The translations under genes were made by a program, and so were the position numbers. A stretch of DNA of 64,000 nt from Ectobius pallidus. Its lineage: Eukaryota; Arthropoda; Insecta; Blattodea; Ectobiidae. Below are positions 35,684 through 45,289 of the stretch, piece by piece; position 1 is the stretch's first letter; every line of letters starts with the position of its first letter. Location: contig CAXKWD010000003.1 of NCBI GenBank assembly GCA_964059195.1, positions 197,432,174 to 197,496,173 on the forward strand. The letters are read 5' to 3'. The notes under the pieces are model-generated. The model was not told the origin of the DNA. It saw only the letters and a program-made list of their open reading frames with translations, and searched no databases.

Positions 35684-37412
35684 TTACATCCTCTTCTTCG
35701 CTGATTTCACTACTTCAAGATCTTTCTGACGTGGGTTGAAACTTCTCTTCCTCGATTGTCCTCCTTCAGCAGTGCCGTCCCTTTCAAGCATAAAACAGTA
35801 GTCGGCCATCATGTTTGCATTCCATCTTCCCTGGTATCTCTTTTCCATGTCCTTTATGTCCTGGTGAAAACGTTCTCCTTGTTCTTCACTGACATCACCG
35901 AGGTTCGCAGGGAAAAAATCAATATGTGAATGTAGGAAGCGCAGCTTCACACTCATATTACATCCTAATTTCATAAAACTAAGCAACATTTTTTTAACAA
36001 TGGTTTTGTACTTTGGATATTTGTTGTTGCCAAAAAAGTTGCCTACAACTTCTTTAAACGAAACCCAGGCCTTTTTTTCCACAGGATTCATTGTACTTTC
36101 AAACAAATTGTCTTTCATTAACTTTCTGATCTGTGGTCTCACAAAGATCCCTTCTTTCAATTTCTCATAATATACTTTCGGAAATTTTGTTACCAAGTAC
36201 TGGAAGCAGTCACCTTCTTTTGGAAGAGATTTAGTGAACTGCTTCATTAATCCGAGTTTGATGTGCAGAGGAGGTAATAGTATCTTGTTTCGTTGAACGA
36301 GTGGTACATTTATTATGTTCTGTGAACCGGGTTGGAGGGTTTTCCTTTTGGGCCAGTCTGTCTTCTTCCAATGCTTATCTTTGGCTCGACTGTCCCATTC
36401 AAAAATGAGACACGGCATTTTTGTGTAGCCTGATTGTTGACCAAGTAACATGCAAACTACTTTTAAATCTCCACAAATTGTCAAAGAATGTTTTTCATAG
36501 TTTACGTATTTTAGCAGAGCTTTGAGATTTTCATACGTCTCCTTGAGTTGTACTGAATGTGCAATGGGTGTTGAACCAAACAAATTTCCATTATGTAAAA
36601 GTACACCTTTGAGGCTAGTGTTGGACGAGTCTATAAATAACCTCCACTCACTTGGATTGTAAGTGACGTTAAAGAAATTCAATAAACCATCAATATCACA
36701 ACAATAAACCATCAATATCACAACAATAAACCAGAGAGTCTTCTTCTTTAAAGAATTTTATTAATTCCTTCTCTCTGGTCCTATACCAAGAGAACGAAAC
36801 TCCGGGTAGTAGAAGATTTTTTCCTTTTAATCTTGATCCAAGAAATTAGGCGGCATCCTTTGTCAGATTCAAGTCACGAGTTAAATCATTAAGTTCATTT
36901 TGACTAAATAATTTTGGTGCAGAATGTTCTTCCAGCTTGTAATCATCGGAATGATCGCTCTCGTTTTCTGAACTGCTCTCCTGTGGCACATCTTCAAGAA
37001 CGAGAGGTGGAATTGGGATAGGAAGAGATTCACAATGAGTAACTGGCCGTAAGGCCGAAGGAATATTCGGATAATGTATATCCTTCTTACTTTTTGCGTT
37101 ATAACCTTGAACGTTAACCATACAAAAATAATAATCGTTAACATGATTCTGTGGCTCTCTCCAAACCATTGGGATTGCAAAAGGCATTGATTTTTTCGCA
37201 CCATTTTTCCACAGTCTCAGTCCCTCAACACATGTACGACATACCTTGTGCGGTGCCCAGCTTTTGTCTTCATCACCAAGCCTTATACCGAAATATGCAT
37301 AATAGACATTTCTCACAAAACTATTGATGTCTTGTCTTTGCTTAGCAATTACGTAGCTACCACAAATATAACAGAACACGTTTGGGCTATTCAAACACTT
37401 GCGGGAACTCAT
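35684..37412 (-). pseudogene. Candidate transposase of the TTAA element (uncharacterised arthropod family), disrupted
   Basis: N-terminal part, 188 codons from ATG at 37412: CYICG (C14, C17) and HKVCRTC (C58, C61) form a C2...C2 pattern like a ZAD zinc domain, then an acidic Ser-rich linker (SSSENESDHSDD). A TAA at 36846-36848 interrupts. The frame continues with LGSRLKGKNLLLPGVSFSWY until a 22-bp tandem duplication (36687-36708, 36709-36730) shifts it. The remaining 345-codon frame carries EWRLFIDSS (D31), LTICGDLKVVCMLLGQQ (D85), PCLIFEWDSRAKDKHW, KIKLGLM-like PPLHIKLGLMKQF, FLHSHIDFFP and SEEQGERFHQDI (E279-E283), ending in basic NLS-like residues. I recall this SEEQGERFHQDI family as common and uncharacterised in arthropods. 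D...D...E in an RNase H-like fold is my inference from strand-like contexts. Confidence 0.75.
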
Positions 37413-37599
37413 TTCTACAGAAACTTCACAAACTATATGTATGACTCAGCAATATGACATGTTAGCAATGAAGTATTGTTTCCCGCCTAATAGCCAGCTG
37501 GGTGTAATAAGTATGACCAATTGTTCCCTCTTAACAAAATAAAATTCCCCTACCTCGCAATAAAATGTCCCTTTTTTTAAATTTATGTTTAAGTAAAAA

Positions 37600-37713
37600 A
37601 TGAATTCACTTGATTTGCAAAAAAAAACTGTACGTGATAGGAAAAAACGGATTGCTGATCTAGAATCAGCGCAAGAAACTACTTTGGGAACACCTAACAC
37701 TGCAGAGTCATAG
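37600..37713 (+). CDS. Small divergent reading frame inside the TTAA element
   Basis: 37 codons, MNSLDLQKKTVRDRKKRIAD then LESAQETT..., ending at TAG 22 bp from the right terminus. The charged, helix-prone sequence and its placement head-to-head with the large gene (start codons ~190 bp apart) are suggestive, but it may be a chance frame or the truncated start of a second gene. No family recognised. Confidence 0.25.
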   Translation: MNSLDLQKKTVRDRKKRIADLESAQETTLGTPNTAES

Positions 37714-37735
37714 AAAATCATGTTGCATAGTGTTA

Positions 37736-37850
37736 TTAATGGTCACAAGCTTTTTAAAGAAAAATTATCATTATACTACAAAGCCGCGTTGCTAATCACT
37801 GATGTTCTTGACTACAATACAGTCAGATGTTTGTAAATTTATTATATCAC
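37736..37850 (+). mobile_element. Helentron-like repeat, copy E, right part
   Basis: TTAATGGTCACAAGC followed by TACAATACAGTCAGATGTTT parallels the region after the unit array in copy G (40190-40275). The true 3' terminus with CTGGCACTT is not found, so the copy is truncated. Confidence 0.65.
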
Positions 37851-38372
37851 TCCTTTCATTAGATCTCAGGCATTTGTTTTAATTTCGTCCTGTTAATATT
37901 TTAGTTATCCTACTTATTCCTTCACGTTATGTTTATCAAATTTTCTCAAGTAACCATGGCGTAATACTCAATAGTTTCTGAAATATGGCCTATTCAGTCC
38001 ATCTAGCACTTTATTATATTTGTTTACCTAATTTTATTTATCATTATTTCCTCTGCTGATGTGGGTAAAATAGAACTTATACTTATCAAGTAAAGCACGG
38101 TTAAGTTTTAGGACTTTTTCCTGCAGAGAAACGTGGTATTGGAAACTTCTGTTGTTTCTAGGGAAGTGCAGTTTTTAAAATCTGCTCAGGTATACCACTC
38201 CCACTCTGTACATAACTATATAGGCCAGTGTAAAGAGTGTAATTAACTAACTGTATACCTGTAAGGCTCTATGGTAAATGGAGTTATTCTTTATAAACCA
38301 ATGTCGGGCAAAGCTTTTGTAAAAAAAAAAAAAAAAAAAAAAGCGTTTCCCGACATTGCAAATTGAGTGTAT
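37851..38372. other. Intergenic with an A22-loop hairpin
   Basis: CAATGTCGGGCAAAGC (38299-38314) is inverted as GCGTTTCCCGACATTG (38343-38358), with 14 of 16 pairing, around a run of 22 A (38321-38342). No gene. Confidence 0.7.
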
Positions 38373-38526
38373 AATTAGCTTATAACTTGTGTAATCAATT
38401 AAACGTTCATATAGAATTCAAAACAAATGTAGCGTTATTAATAATCTCAACTCTTTGACAATCCAAGCGTGAACACTTCAAACATTTCAAACCCCGTAAA
38501 CGATGGGAAACTGCCAGGCTGTTGAG
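38373..38526 (+). repeat. Interspersed repeat, second copy of 30412-30570
   Basis: Same landmarks (ATTAGCTTATAAC, AATCCAAGCGTGAACACTTC, GAAACTGCCAGGCTGTTGAG). The two copies flank the mariner and TTAA-element region on either side in the same orientation. Confidence 0.75.
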
Positions 38527-38654
38527 TGTGCAAATGCAAGGTGGCATTAGTTAACATTAACTTGCACTCCGTTACATTTCTTTAGCTAGGGTGAGTGAAG
38601 ATCCTGTAGGAGACTCCCGTGATATTGTGGCAAGTAATGCAATAGCAACTGGAA

Positions 38655-39732
38655 TAAAATCAGGTAAACTGATATAACCAAGAGCCAGTATGTTTTCTTA
38701 ATCAGTGATAAACGCAATTATGATAAGCCCATGCAGAAAAGTTATTTTTGTAATAGATCTCCGAGTTAAACTCCAAAAACAAAACGTACTGGCAATAATA
38801 ATAATGATGCAATAGACCTACGATTCGCTGATATCTCTGTTTCAAAGGTTTAAAGGTTACGAATGAATAAAAAGTCAATATAAAATCTATCTGTCAGGAA
38901 TTACATTAGGTATATTGCTGCACAGAAACTAATAAAAAAAATACTCACATTAAAATATAGCCTAATGTAAATATCGGTAGTCTACATAACCATTGAATAC
39001 ACAATATAATATCAATATTCAACGGCTAGCTGTTATAAATAGTTTATTTACATTATTTAAATTATTATTTAGCCCACAGTGACATCGTTATGAAGAAACA
39101 AATCAATCAAGGTTGCTAACAATATCAATATACAATTGGCAATTTCTTACGTTCTTTAATATATTGAGGGCCATGAAAGAATATTCATTACACATTTAAT
39201 ATTGATATACTAGTTATTTCGGTACCGGTCAACCGATTTGGCCGTAACCCAATAGGCCTGTACCCAAGAACGTCATAAATTCGTATACCAAGTTTCATGA
39301 AAATCTGATAAAGCGTATTTAAGTTATCCGCGCATTTGTGATATATTATCATAAAAAGGCACTAAATTGAGCATTATTCCGGTACCGCCCAACCGATTTG
39401 GTCCAATATCAACAGAATTCTTCCCAGGGACATTATAAATTCGTATACCAAGTTTTATGAAAATCCGATAAAGCGTATTTGAGTTATCGCGCCTTTAAAA
39501 TAGACACTAAATTGGGTTTTACTCCGGTCCCGGTCAAACGATTTGGTCCATTATCAATAGGGTTCTTCCCATGAACATTATAAATGTATATACCAAGTTT
39601 CATTAAAATCCGATTAAGCGTACTTGAGTTATCGCGCGTACAGACACGCGGACGGGCGGACGGACGGACGGACAGACAGACATTTTCCCTCCCCACACAC
39701 AATCTCATTAAGTACCATACTGGCACTTAATA
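38655..39732 (-). mobile_element. Helentron-like repeat, copy F (three units), interrupted
   Basis: The 3' end lies at 38655-38766 (AATCAGGTAAACTGATATAA, GAGCCAGTATG). The unit array and 5' end lie at 39205-39732, with three ~140-bp units, a GGAC/GACA core and the terminus CTGGCACTTAATAAC. About 440 bp between the parts is AT-rich and unlike other copies, presumably a further insertion or rearrangement. Confidence 0.7.
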
Positions 39733-39967
39733 ACAATAAGAGATCGACATTAGATAACAGGTGATGCAGAAAGTGTATAGACGTTTGAGCAACGGTTATA
39801 AAGTTTTGTGCGCCTGCCTAAGTTCTCGTCGACATTTTGAATATCCTAGCATATGGGTTTGTAATTTACTTGTCTTAGAGCCTTGTAACCAGTGGCGCAG
39901 TTTGTAGAATGTACCTAACTAATGTTAAAATAATTTCCATTAGCTGTCATCATCATCATAATCACCA

Positions 39968-40632
39968 TTATTAAGTGCCAGTATGGTGCATTATGAGATT
40001 GTGTGGGGGATGGGAAAATGTCTGTCAGTCTGCCTGTCCGCCCATGTGTCTGTACGCGCGGTAATTCAAATACGCTTTACCGGATTTTCGTGAAACTAGG
40101 TATACGCAATATACCTACGTATATGGCAATAAGTCTGTTTATTTTGAAAAAAATAGGTTAATCGGTACCGGAGTAACGACTAATTCAAAGTCACATACTT
40201 TTTAAATGGAAAATCATGACTATAGGCCTACTATAATTCCGCTTCACTCCAATGCAGTCAGATGTTTATTTCGATGTTCAAGTTAATACGAGTACTAAAT
40301 GAATACTCTTATATACAGAAGGTATATTACTGTGAAATAAATAAGCCTACATGCATTAAGCGGAGTTCTTTGCCAGTGCATTTTCTGAAATGTTGACATA
40401 TTTTAAGAAATTATTATATCAGTGCATACGAGTTACGAATTAAGGTTAAGCATCAAACTTTAGGCCTTTATTTTTTCGTAAGCCCTGTTTAATGAATCGA
40501 TCTGGAGCTTACCTCGGAGGTCTATCACAAAATAACTTATTTTCTGCATATCATAATAGCAATTATCACTGATTAAACAATAGCATTCTGGAACTTTGTT
40601 ACATCAGTTAACCTGATTTTATTTTAATATTC
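39968..40632 (+). mobile_element. Helentron-like repeat, copy G (one unit, near complete)
   Basis: TTATTAAGTGCCAGTATGG at the start, GTCY core, one unit with CCGGAGTAACGACTAATTC, the shared 3' region, and CTGGAACTTTGTTACATCAG then TTAACCTGATTTTATTTT at the end. Confidence 0.8.
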
Positions 40633-41452
40633 AATGACAAATAGATTTAAAATCCCTTGAAACAAAATACAAGCAAATTCCATAAGTAAAAGAAAGCCTA
40701 TGGTTAGAAGTAATATCTTGTTTTCCAATCATCTGCATGGCGTGGAGCCCACATCCCTTCCCATGCTTCCAGTTTTAGCCACATAATATTGGTTTGTTCA
40801 GTGTGCGAGATTACTTCCCAAACTGTTTGAATGATTCTAGGTTGTCATGGTAATTAATCCCCAGATGGATGTATGGGGCTTCGCACCGTCATACTGAAAA
40901 TATTCATTAATTAGACTCGTAACATCAAATGGACGCCAAATTCCCTTTCATTAATTACTATCGTAGAAATGAAAAATTGATGTTCATATTGAAGCTGTAG
41001 GATGCTGTAGGTTTCTTCTCTATCAACAAAACCTGATATAATGCATCTATACAGCCGTATCCACCCTTCACGTTGAGACATAGCGTAAGCATCACATTGC
41101 AGAAGTACTCATTCAATTGTTCAGGCATCATCTACAATAGAGCCTATTATTCGGGAGCCAATACTAAATAAGTGGTGCTAAAGATCTGCACATTCTTTCC
41201 CAAAATTTCATGTAAACTACCTACTTCCTACTACCTTCTACTTCATGACAAAAAAATTCGTATACAGTTCTCCTATAATGGTAATTAAGATGCTGGTATG
41301 AAAAATATGCAAATAGTTTTACTCGTATATTCATTGTAGCATTGCATCACTATAGGCTTTATTAGGCTATAGAGCTCATTTAGCTCAACAACATGGTATA
41401 CAAAACGGCTTTTTAAAATCACATTTTGCCCCTGAGGTAAAACTTTAAGTGA
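40633..41452. other. Intergenic; possible decayed coding sequence on the reverse strand
   Basis: The reverse strand of ~40850-41110 has broken protein-like stretches (MSQREGWIRLYRCI, then YDGAKPHTSIWGLI in another frame) reminiscent of transposase debris. I cannot assign a family. Confidence 0.3.
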
Positions 41453-41988
41453 CTATTCCACTCATATGCCGCGTGTTTGAGATTGACCAATAACGTTTAG
41501 CAATTCCTCGGATACAGACCAGTCATGACCATTTATCTTATAATATCCTTCCTCGGATCGCAAGGAGGCAAATTTATCTGATAAAACGTAAGCCCGTTAC
41601 TGGACACGTAAGGAATCAACATGTGGTGATTAATACGTCACATGCTGCCAATAAGCAGAATGAAAGCACAGTATTTAACACAACATAACTTGTTTGGAAA
41701 TCGAAATAATATAAATGAAAATTTATTAAAAACATAATTTCGATTCGGATTTTTGATGTAAGCAACTACCACGACGTCCTCAAATTGTGATGCGCTCTAT
41801 TGGTAGCACTGGGAACTCGGATCGATTCATCGAATCGATTCATGAACTGTTCATTCATGTAGTATGCCTTGTTCTTATAGCTGACAGAATACTAACAACA
41901 TAGTAAGAAGATAAATGTTATTTACAAAACCCGTTACATTTTAATCATGGAATAGTCTTAATATATCCTACACGATGTTACTTATGAT

Positions 41989-42473
41989 CAGGCTTTAAAA
42001 CTTAGTGCCCGATCGAATATGTTAACAGCAACTGTACTGTACAGACTTTGCTCGGCGTATGCGCTAGCTACTATATACTAGTTCACGTGATAGTAAACAA
42101 ACCGGATTACATGTATAGGAAGACCACAAAATAACTTCTCATTCTCTAAACTCACATTACAAGCATGCAAAACGATACGTTCTCCTGTTTTTGTGTAATA
42201 GTCCCTCCCAAATGTTTCAATATATGTTTGCGTTTTAGAACACTTTACTTTGGGTATTCCGAACACGTATTATACATTTATAAACACGCATGATGACAAG
42301 GAACACTGTTGACCAATTTGAGAGGCACCGTACTACCAGCGCATTGACTTCTCAGTACTACTATCAATGACTGTCTTATCAGCATACGCAATCATCCCCA
42401 CCCCCTATACTCAGGTTGTTGGTAACCGGAATCATCTCCCTCTGTGGGTTCGGGCACTAAGTTTTAAAGCCTG
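41989..42473 (-). mobile_element. hAT transposon, 485 bp, perfect 8-bp target duplication
   Basis: Both ends start CAGGCTTTAAAACTTAGTGC and match over 24 bases. CTTATGAT flanks it at 41981-41988 and 42474-42481 without mismatch. It keeps only a short N-terminal coding remnant, so it is a deletion derivative. Confidence 0.92.
42078..42266 (-). pseudogene. CGGBP1-like / BED-type zinc-finger remnant
   Basis: The reverse frame reads KTQTYIETFGRDYYTKTGER then HACNVSLENEKLF and PIHVIR. This resembles the DNA-binding N-terminus shared by CGGBP1 and the hAT transposases it derives from: FGxDxxTxxG, LFCxxCNVxxxxEKxF, HxxxxxH. The first cysteine of the LFCxxC pair is lost (IVLHAC) and the final histidine pair is degraded, so it is probably non-functional. 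Its position inside a bona fide hAT supports the assignment. Confidence 0.55.
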
Positions 42474-42500
42474 CTTATGATAAACAAATAGGTTGTAGAA

Positions 42501-43960
42501 CATTATACGTTCATATGATACATTACGGTTAATCTTCCGTCAAACTATAATACCTGTTTCGCTGAATATCCTTGGATGTACTTCATCAATTCAATTTCAA
42601 TATTATGGTTAAGGAAATATTATAGACATAATAGAAACATACATTTCAAAAATGTCCACTACTTTTTTGTCTCACTAGAGTGTTGGGCAATGTTTCTTCC
42701 AGTATCTACTACTTCTAATCTTTGATGCCAGGCTTAATCAGACTCATTTCCTAACACAGACGACTTTGCTCTGGTTTTTCATTTTATCAAATATTTGATA
42801 ACATCATACACATATAGGTCAAATATTAAAATAACACTTTAAAAATGAGCAAATAGATTCAAACTCGGGAAGAACGTAAGGCACATCAACAATCCAAATA
42901 CGGTTACCTCCTCGTGATGTTTCTAGGATAAGGCTAAAAACGAGCAAAGTACTTTTTCACCTGTGCAAAGGACGGGTAACTGGCTAGTACAGTAAATGCC
43001 GCTTAATGTAATAGGGGATAATGTTATCAGCCTGGTAATATTATCACTTTTAAGAAGTCATGTACGGATTAATACTGGTACATTGAAGAAATGCTGTTGA
43101 TTGTGATCAAAGATTCTGTTTCTGTTATCACATTTTCGTTTTTGGGGCTTTATTTCAAAGTATTGTACGTCACTCAAAATTTCGTTTTTAAGGGTTTCAT
43201 TTATAACTCAACTGTATTGTGTTGTACTGTTCCCAGCTCACAGGATGACCAGTTCGAAGGGGGGGTTGCATTACCTAACTTTCTCTTTTAAGCAATAAAA
43301 CATGTTCCACTCATCAGTTAAGCTGCAGCTTTTGATTTATGAAGATAACAGTATTGCCATGCACTGATGGCTAGTGTAAAATGAAAACTTGAACAGACTG
43401 GCGTTAGATCGTTTGCTGTGCAGTGTTCACCACAGATCAGCATAGCTATCCAAAAACACTCGTAATTCATAACTGAGTATGGAGCACTGGTTAGTATACC
43501 ACTAAAGTAAAATAAAAACAATTAAAAACTTTGTTCCTGGTTGAGAAAATAGTTGCTTGCAGTCTATTAGTGTATTAGCCTATGAGTGGTTCAGTGATTC
43601 ACAGTTATGTATATTTTTTTTATGAATAAATGAGTTTTGTTTCTGTTTTGTAGTGTATTATCTTACATACGAATGAATAATCTTCAATTTATTCTTTCTG
43701 CTACTGTTATCAGTCGGTTATTATTATCAGACTAGCTGCATCCCGAAGTGATCATAATAAGCGGCGTGCACGGTGTATTTATAAAATTACAAGAAAGGGA
43801 GTTAATATTTAAGACAATAATTTCATAACGTAGCTGATTATTAATTGTTCTCCACACACAATTTTGTGGAGGCCTAACTACAATTACGATCTAATAAGTT
43901 CTTCTTAAATTAAATAGATCAAGAGTCTTATGCTCGAAATAACATTTTATAATAATAATA
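42501..43960. other. Intergenic, nothing recognised
   Basis: Several small frames (43091-43291, 43318-43521) without recognisable domains; no repeat edges found. Confidence 0.45.
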
Positions 43961-44685
43961 AAATCAGGTCAACTGATATAACAAAGTGCCAGAATGCTTT
44001 TGTTTAATCAGTGATAAATTAATTGCAATTATGATATACAGAAAATAAGTTATTTTTGTAATCTGTCTCCGAATTAAGCTGCAGATCGATTCATTAAGCA
44101 GGACTTGTGGAAGAACAAAGGTCTGACGTTTGATGCTTAACCTTAATTCATACTCGTGTACACTGATATAAGACATTCTTAAAATATGTCACAAACGAAG
44201 AACTCCACTTAATGTACGTAGGCCTAATTATTTCACAGTAATATATCTTCTGTATATAACAGTATTCAACTTGATCAACGAAATAAACATCTGACTAGTT
44301 TGATAATCAATTGCGAAAGGATATGTCATGGCTAACTGTTTTGCAAATTCAAAAGCTGTATATGAACAGTGTATAACATAGCCTATGTTGTCAGGATGAC
44401 CGATTTGCATTTGTTAAATTCTTTATAATTTATTACCATAAAAAAGGCACTAAATTGGGCATTACTCCGATACCGGTCAACCGATTTGGTCCAATATCAA
44501 TAGACTTCTTTCCATGGACATTATGAATGCGTGTACCAAGTTTCATGAAAATCCGATTAAGCGTACTTGAGTTATCGCGCGTGCAGACACACGAATGGAC
44601 AGACGGGGCGACGGAAGGACGGACGGACAGACGGACAGATATTCTCCCGTCCCCCACACAATCTCACAAAGTATCATACTGGCAC

Positions 44686-44692
<7 letters not shown>
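43961..44692 (-). mobile_element. Helentron-like repeat, copy H (complete, one unit)
   Basis: The most complete copy. 3' end AATCAGGTCAACTGATATAA with subterminal AAGTGCCAGAATG, and 5' end CATACTGGCACTTAAT, giving the inverted 13-bp pair. One unit and a GACA/GGAC core lie between. The 5' end runs straight into an AAT array. Confidence 0.82.

Positions 44693-44752
<60 letters not shown>
44689..44752. repeat. (AAT)n microsatellite abutting Helentron-like 5' end
   Basis: About 21 AAT units beginning in the element's own terminal ...ACTTAAT. Responsible for poly-Ile and poly-Leu artefact frames. Confidence 0.95.
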
Positions 44753-44754
<2 letters not shown>

Positions 44755-45109
44755 TAGTATGACATTAAATTGAAACGTTAACAAGGGACAAGACAAGGCG
44801 AGACGAGACGAGATTGATGTAGGCCATGACAAGTGATCGCATGAATGCTTGTCTGTTCAGTTCGCAGCAAATGAAACACAGCTATGCAGTTAGAAGGCAC
44901 TTACAAAAGAATGAGAACGAGAAAAACAAAACAAGTGACGCGTGATCCTGCGATGCTCTTTCTGCAACACAGTTTGTCAGCTCTGCTCTCTTGATCGGAG
45001 AAAATTCATTGCAAAGGAAAAGAGCGAATGTGGACTTCAACTGACATATCAGAAATTTTGCAATCTAAATAGAACTGAGTTGTTTATTTATTAGGATGAT
45101 AAAAGTCTA

Positions 45110-45119
45110 TTATTATTAC

Positions 45120-45209
<90 letters not shown>
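45110..45209. repeat. (ATT)n microsatellite
   Basis: About 33 ATT units with one C interruption at 45119. Confidence 0.95.
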
Positions 45210-45210
<1 letters not shown>

Positions 45211-45289
45211 ATTTCTGTTATCGGGATCGTCCCAAGATGGTTTTCGTTAAAACCTCGTTACCAGGGCCCGATTTTGGTGACTTAAAAAT

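Larger units (their letters stand above)
35381..37735 (-). mobile_element. TTAA-flanked DNA transposon of an apparently undescribed family, 2,355 bp
   Basis: Termini are TTACACTATGCAACAT (35381) and the inverse of TAACACTATGCAACAT (ending 37735), 15 of 16 identical, flanked by TTAA on both sides. Removing the element rejoins two halves of a Helentron-like repeat: CCGGAGTAACGA-TTAA-TGGTCACAAGC matches GAGTAGCGACTAATTAAAGG-TCACATG in copy C, and further right CAGTCAGATGTTT matches copy G. TTAA duplications are known for piggyBac and Kolobok; the encoded protein does not look like a piggyBac transposase. Direct evidence covers ends, target site and a single interrupted gene; mobility by its own protein is inference. 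Confidence 0.82.
41453..42500 (+). repeat. Interspersed repeat R2x, copy C, containing a hAT
   Basis: Matches copies A and B from CACTCATATGCCGCGTG to ATAGTCTTAATATATCC. The hAT at 41989-42473 is inserted near its far end; sequence after it (AAACAAATAGG) lines up with copy B after ATTACATATGA. Confidence 0.7.

Noticed and set aside
35381..37735. Reading the TTAA element as a piggyBac transposon
   Set aside because: TTAA fits, but the protein lacks recognisable piggyBac features, such as the C-terminal cysteine-rich finger and the usual DDD context; the N-terminal zinc-like domain points elsewhere.
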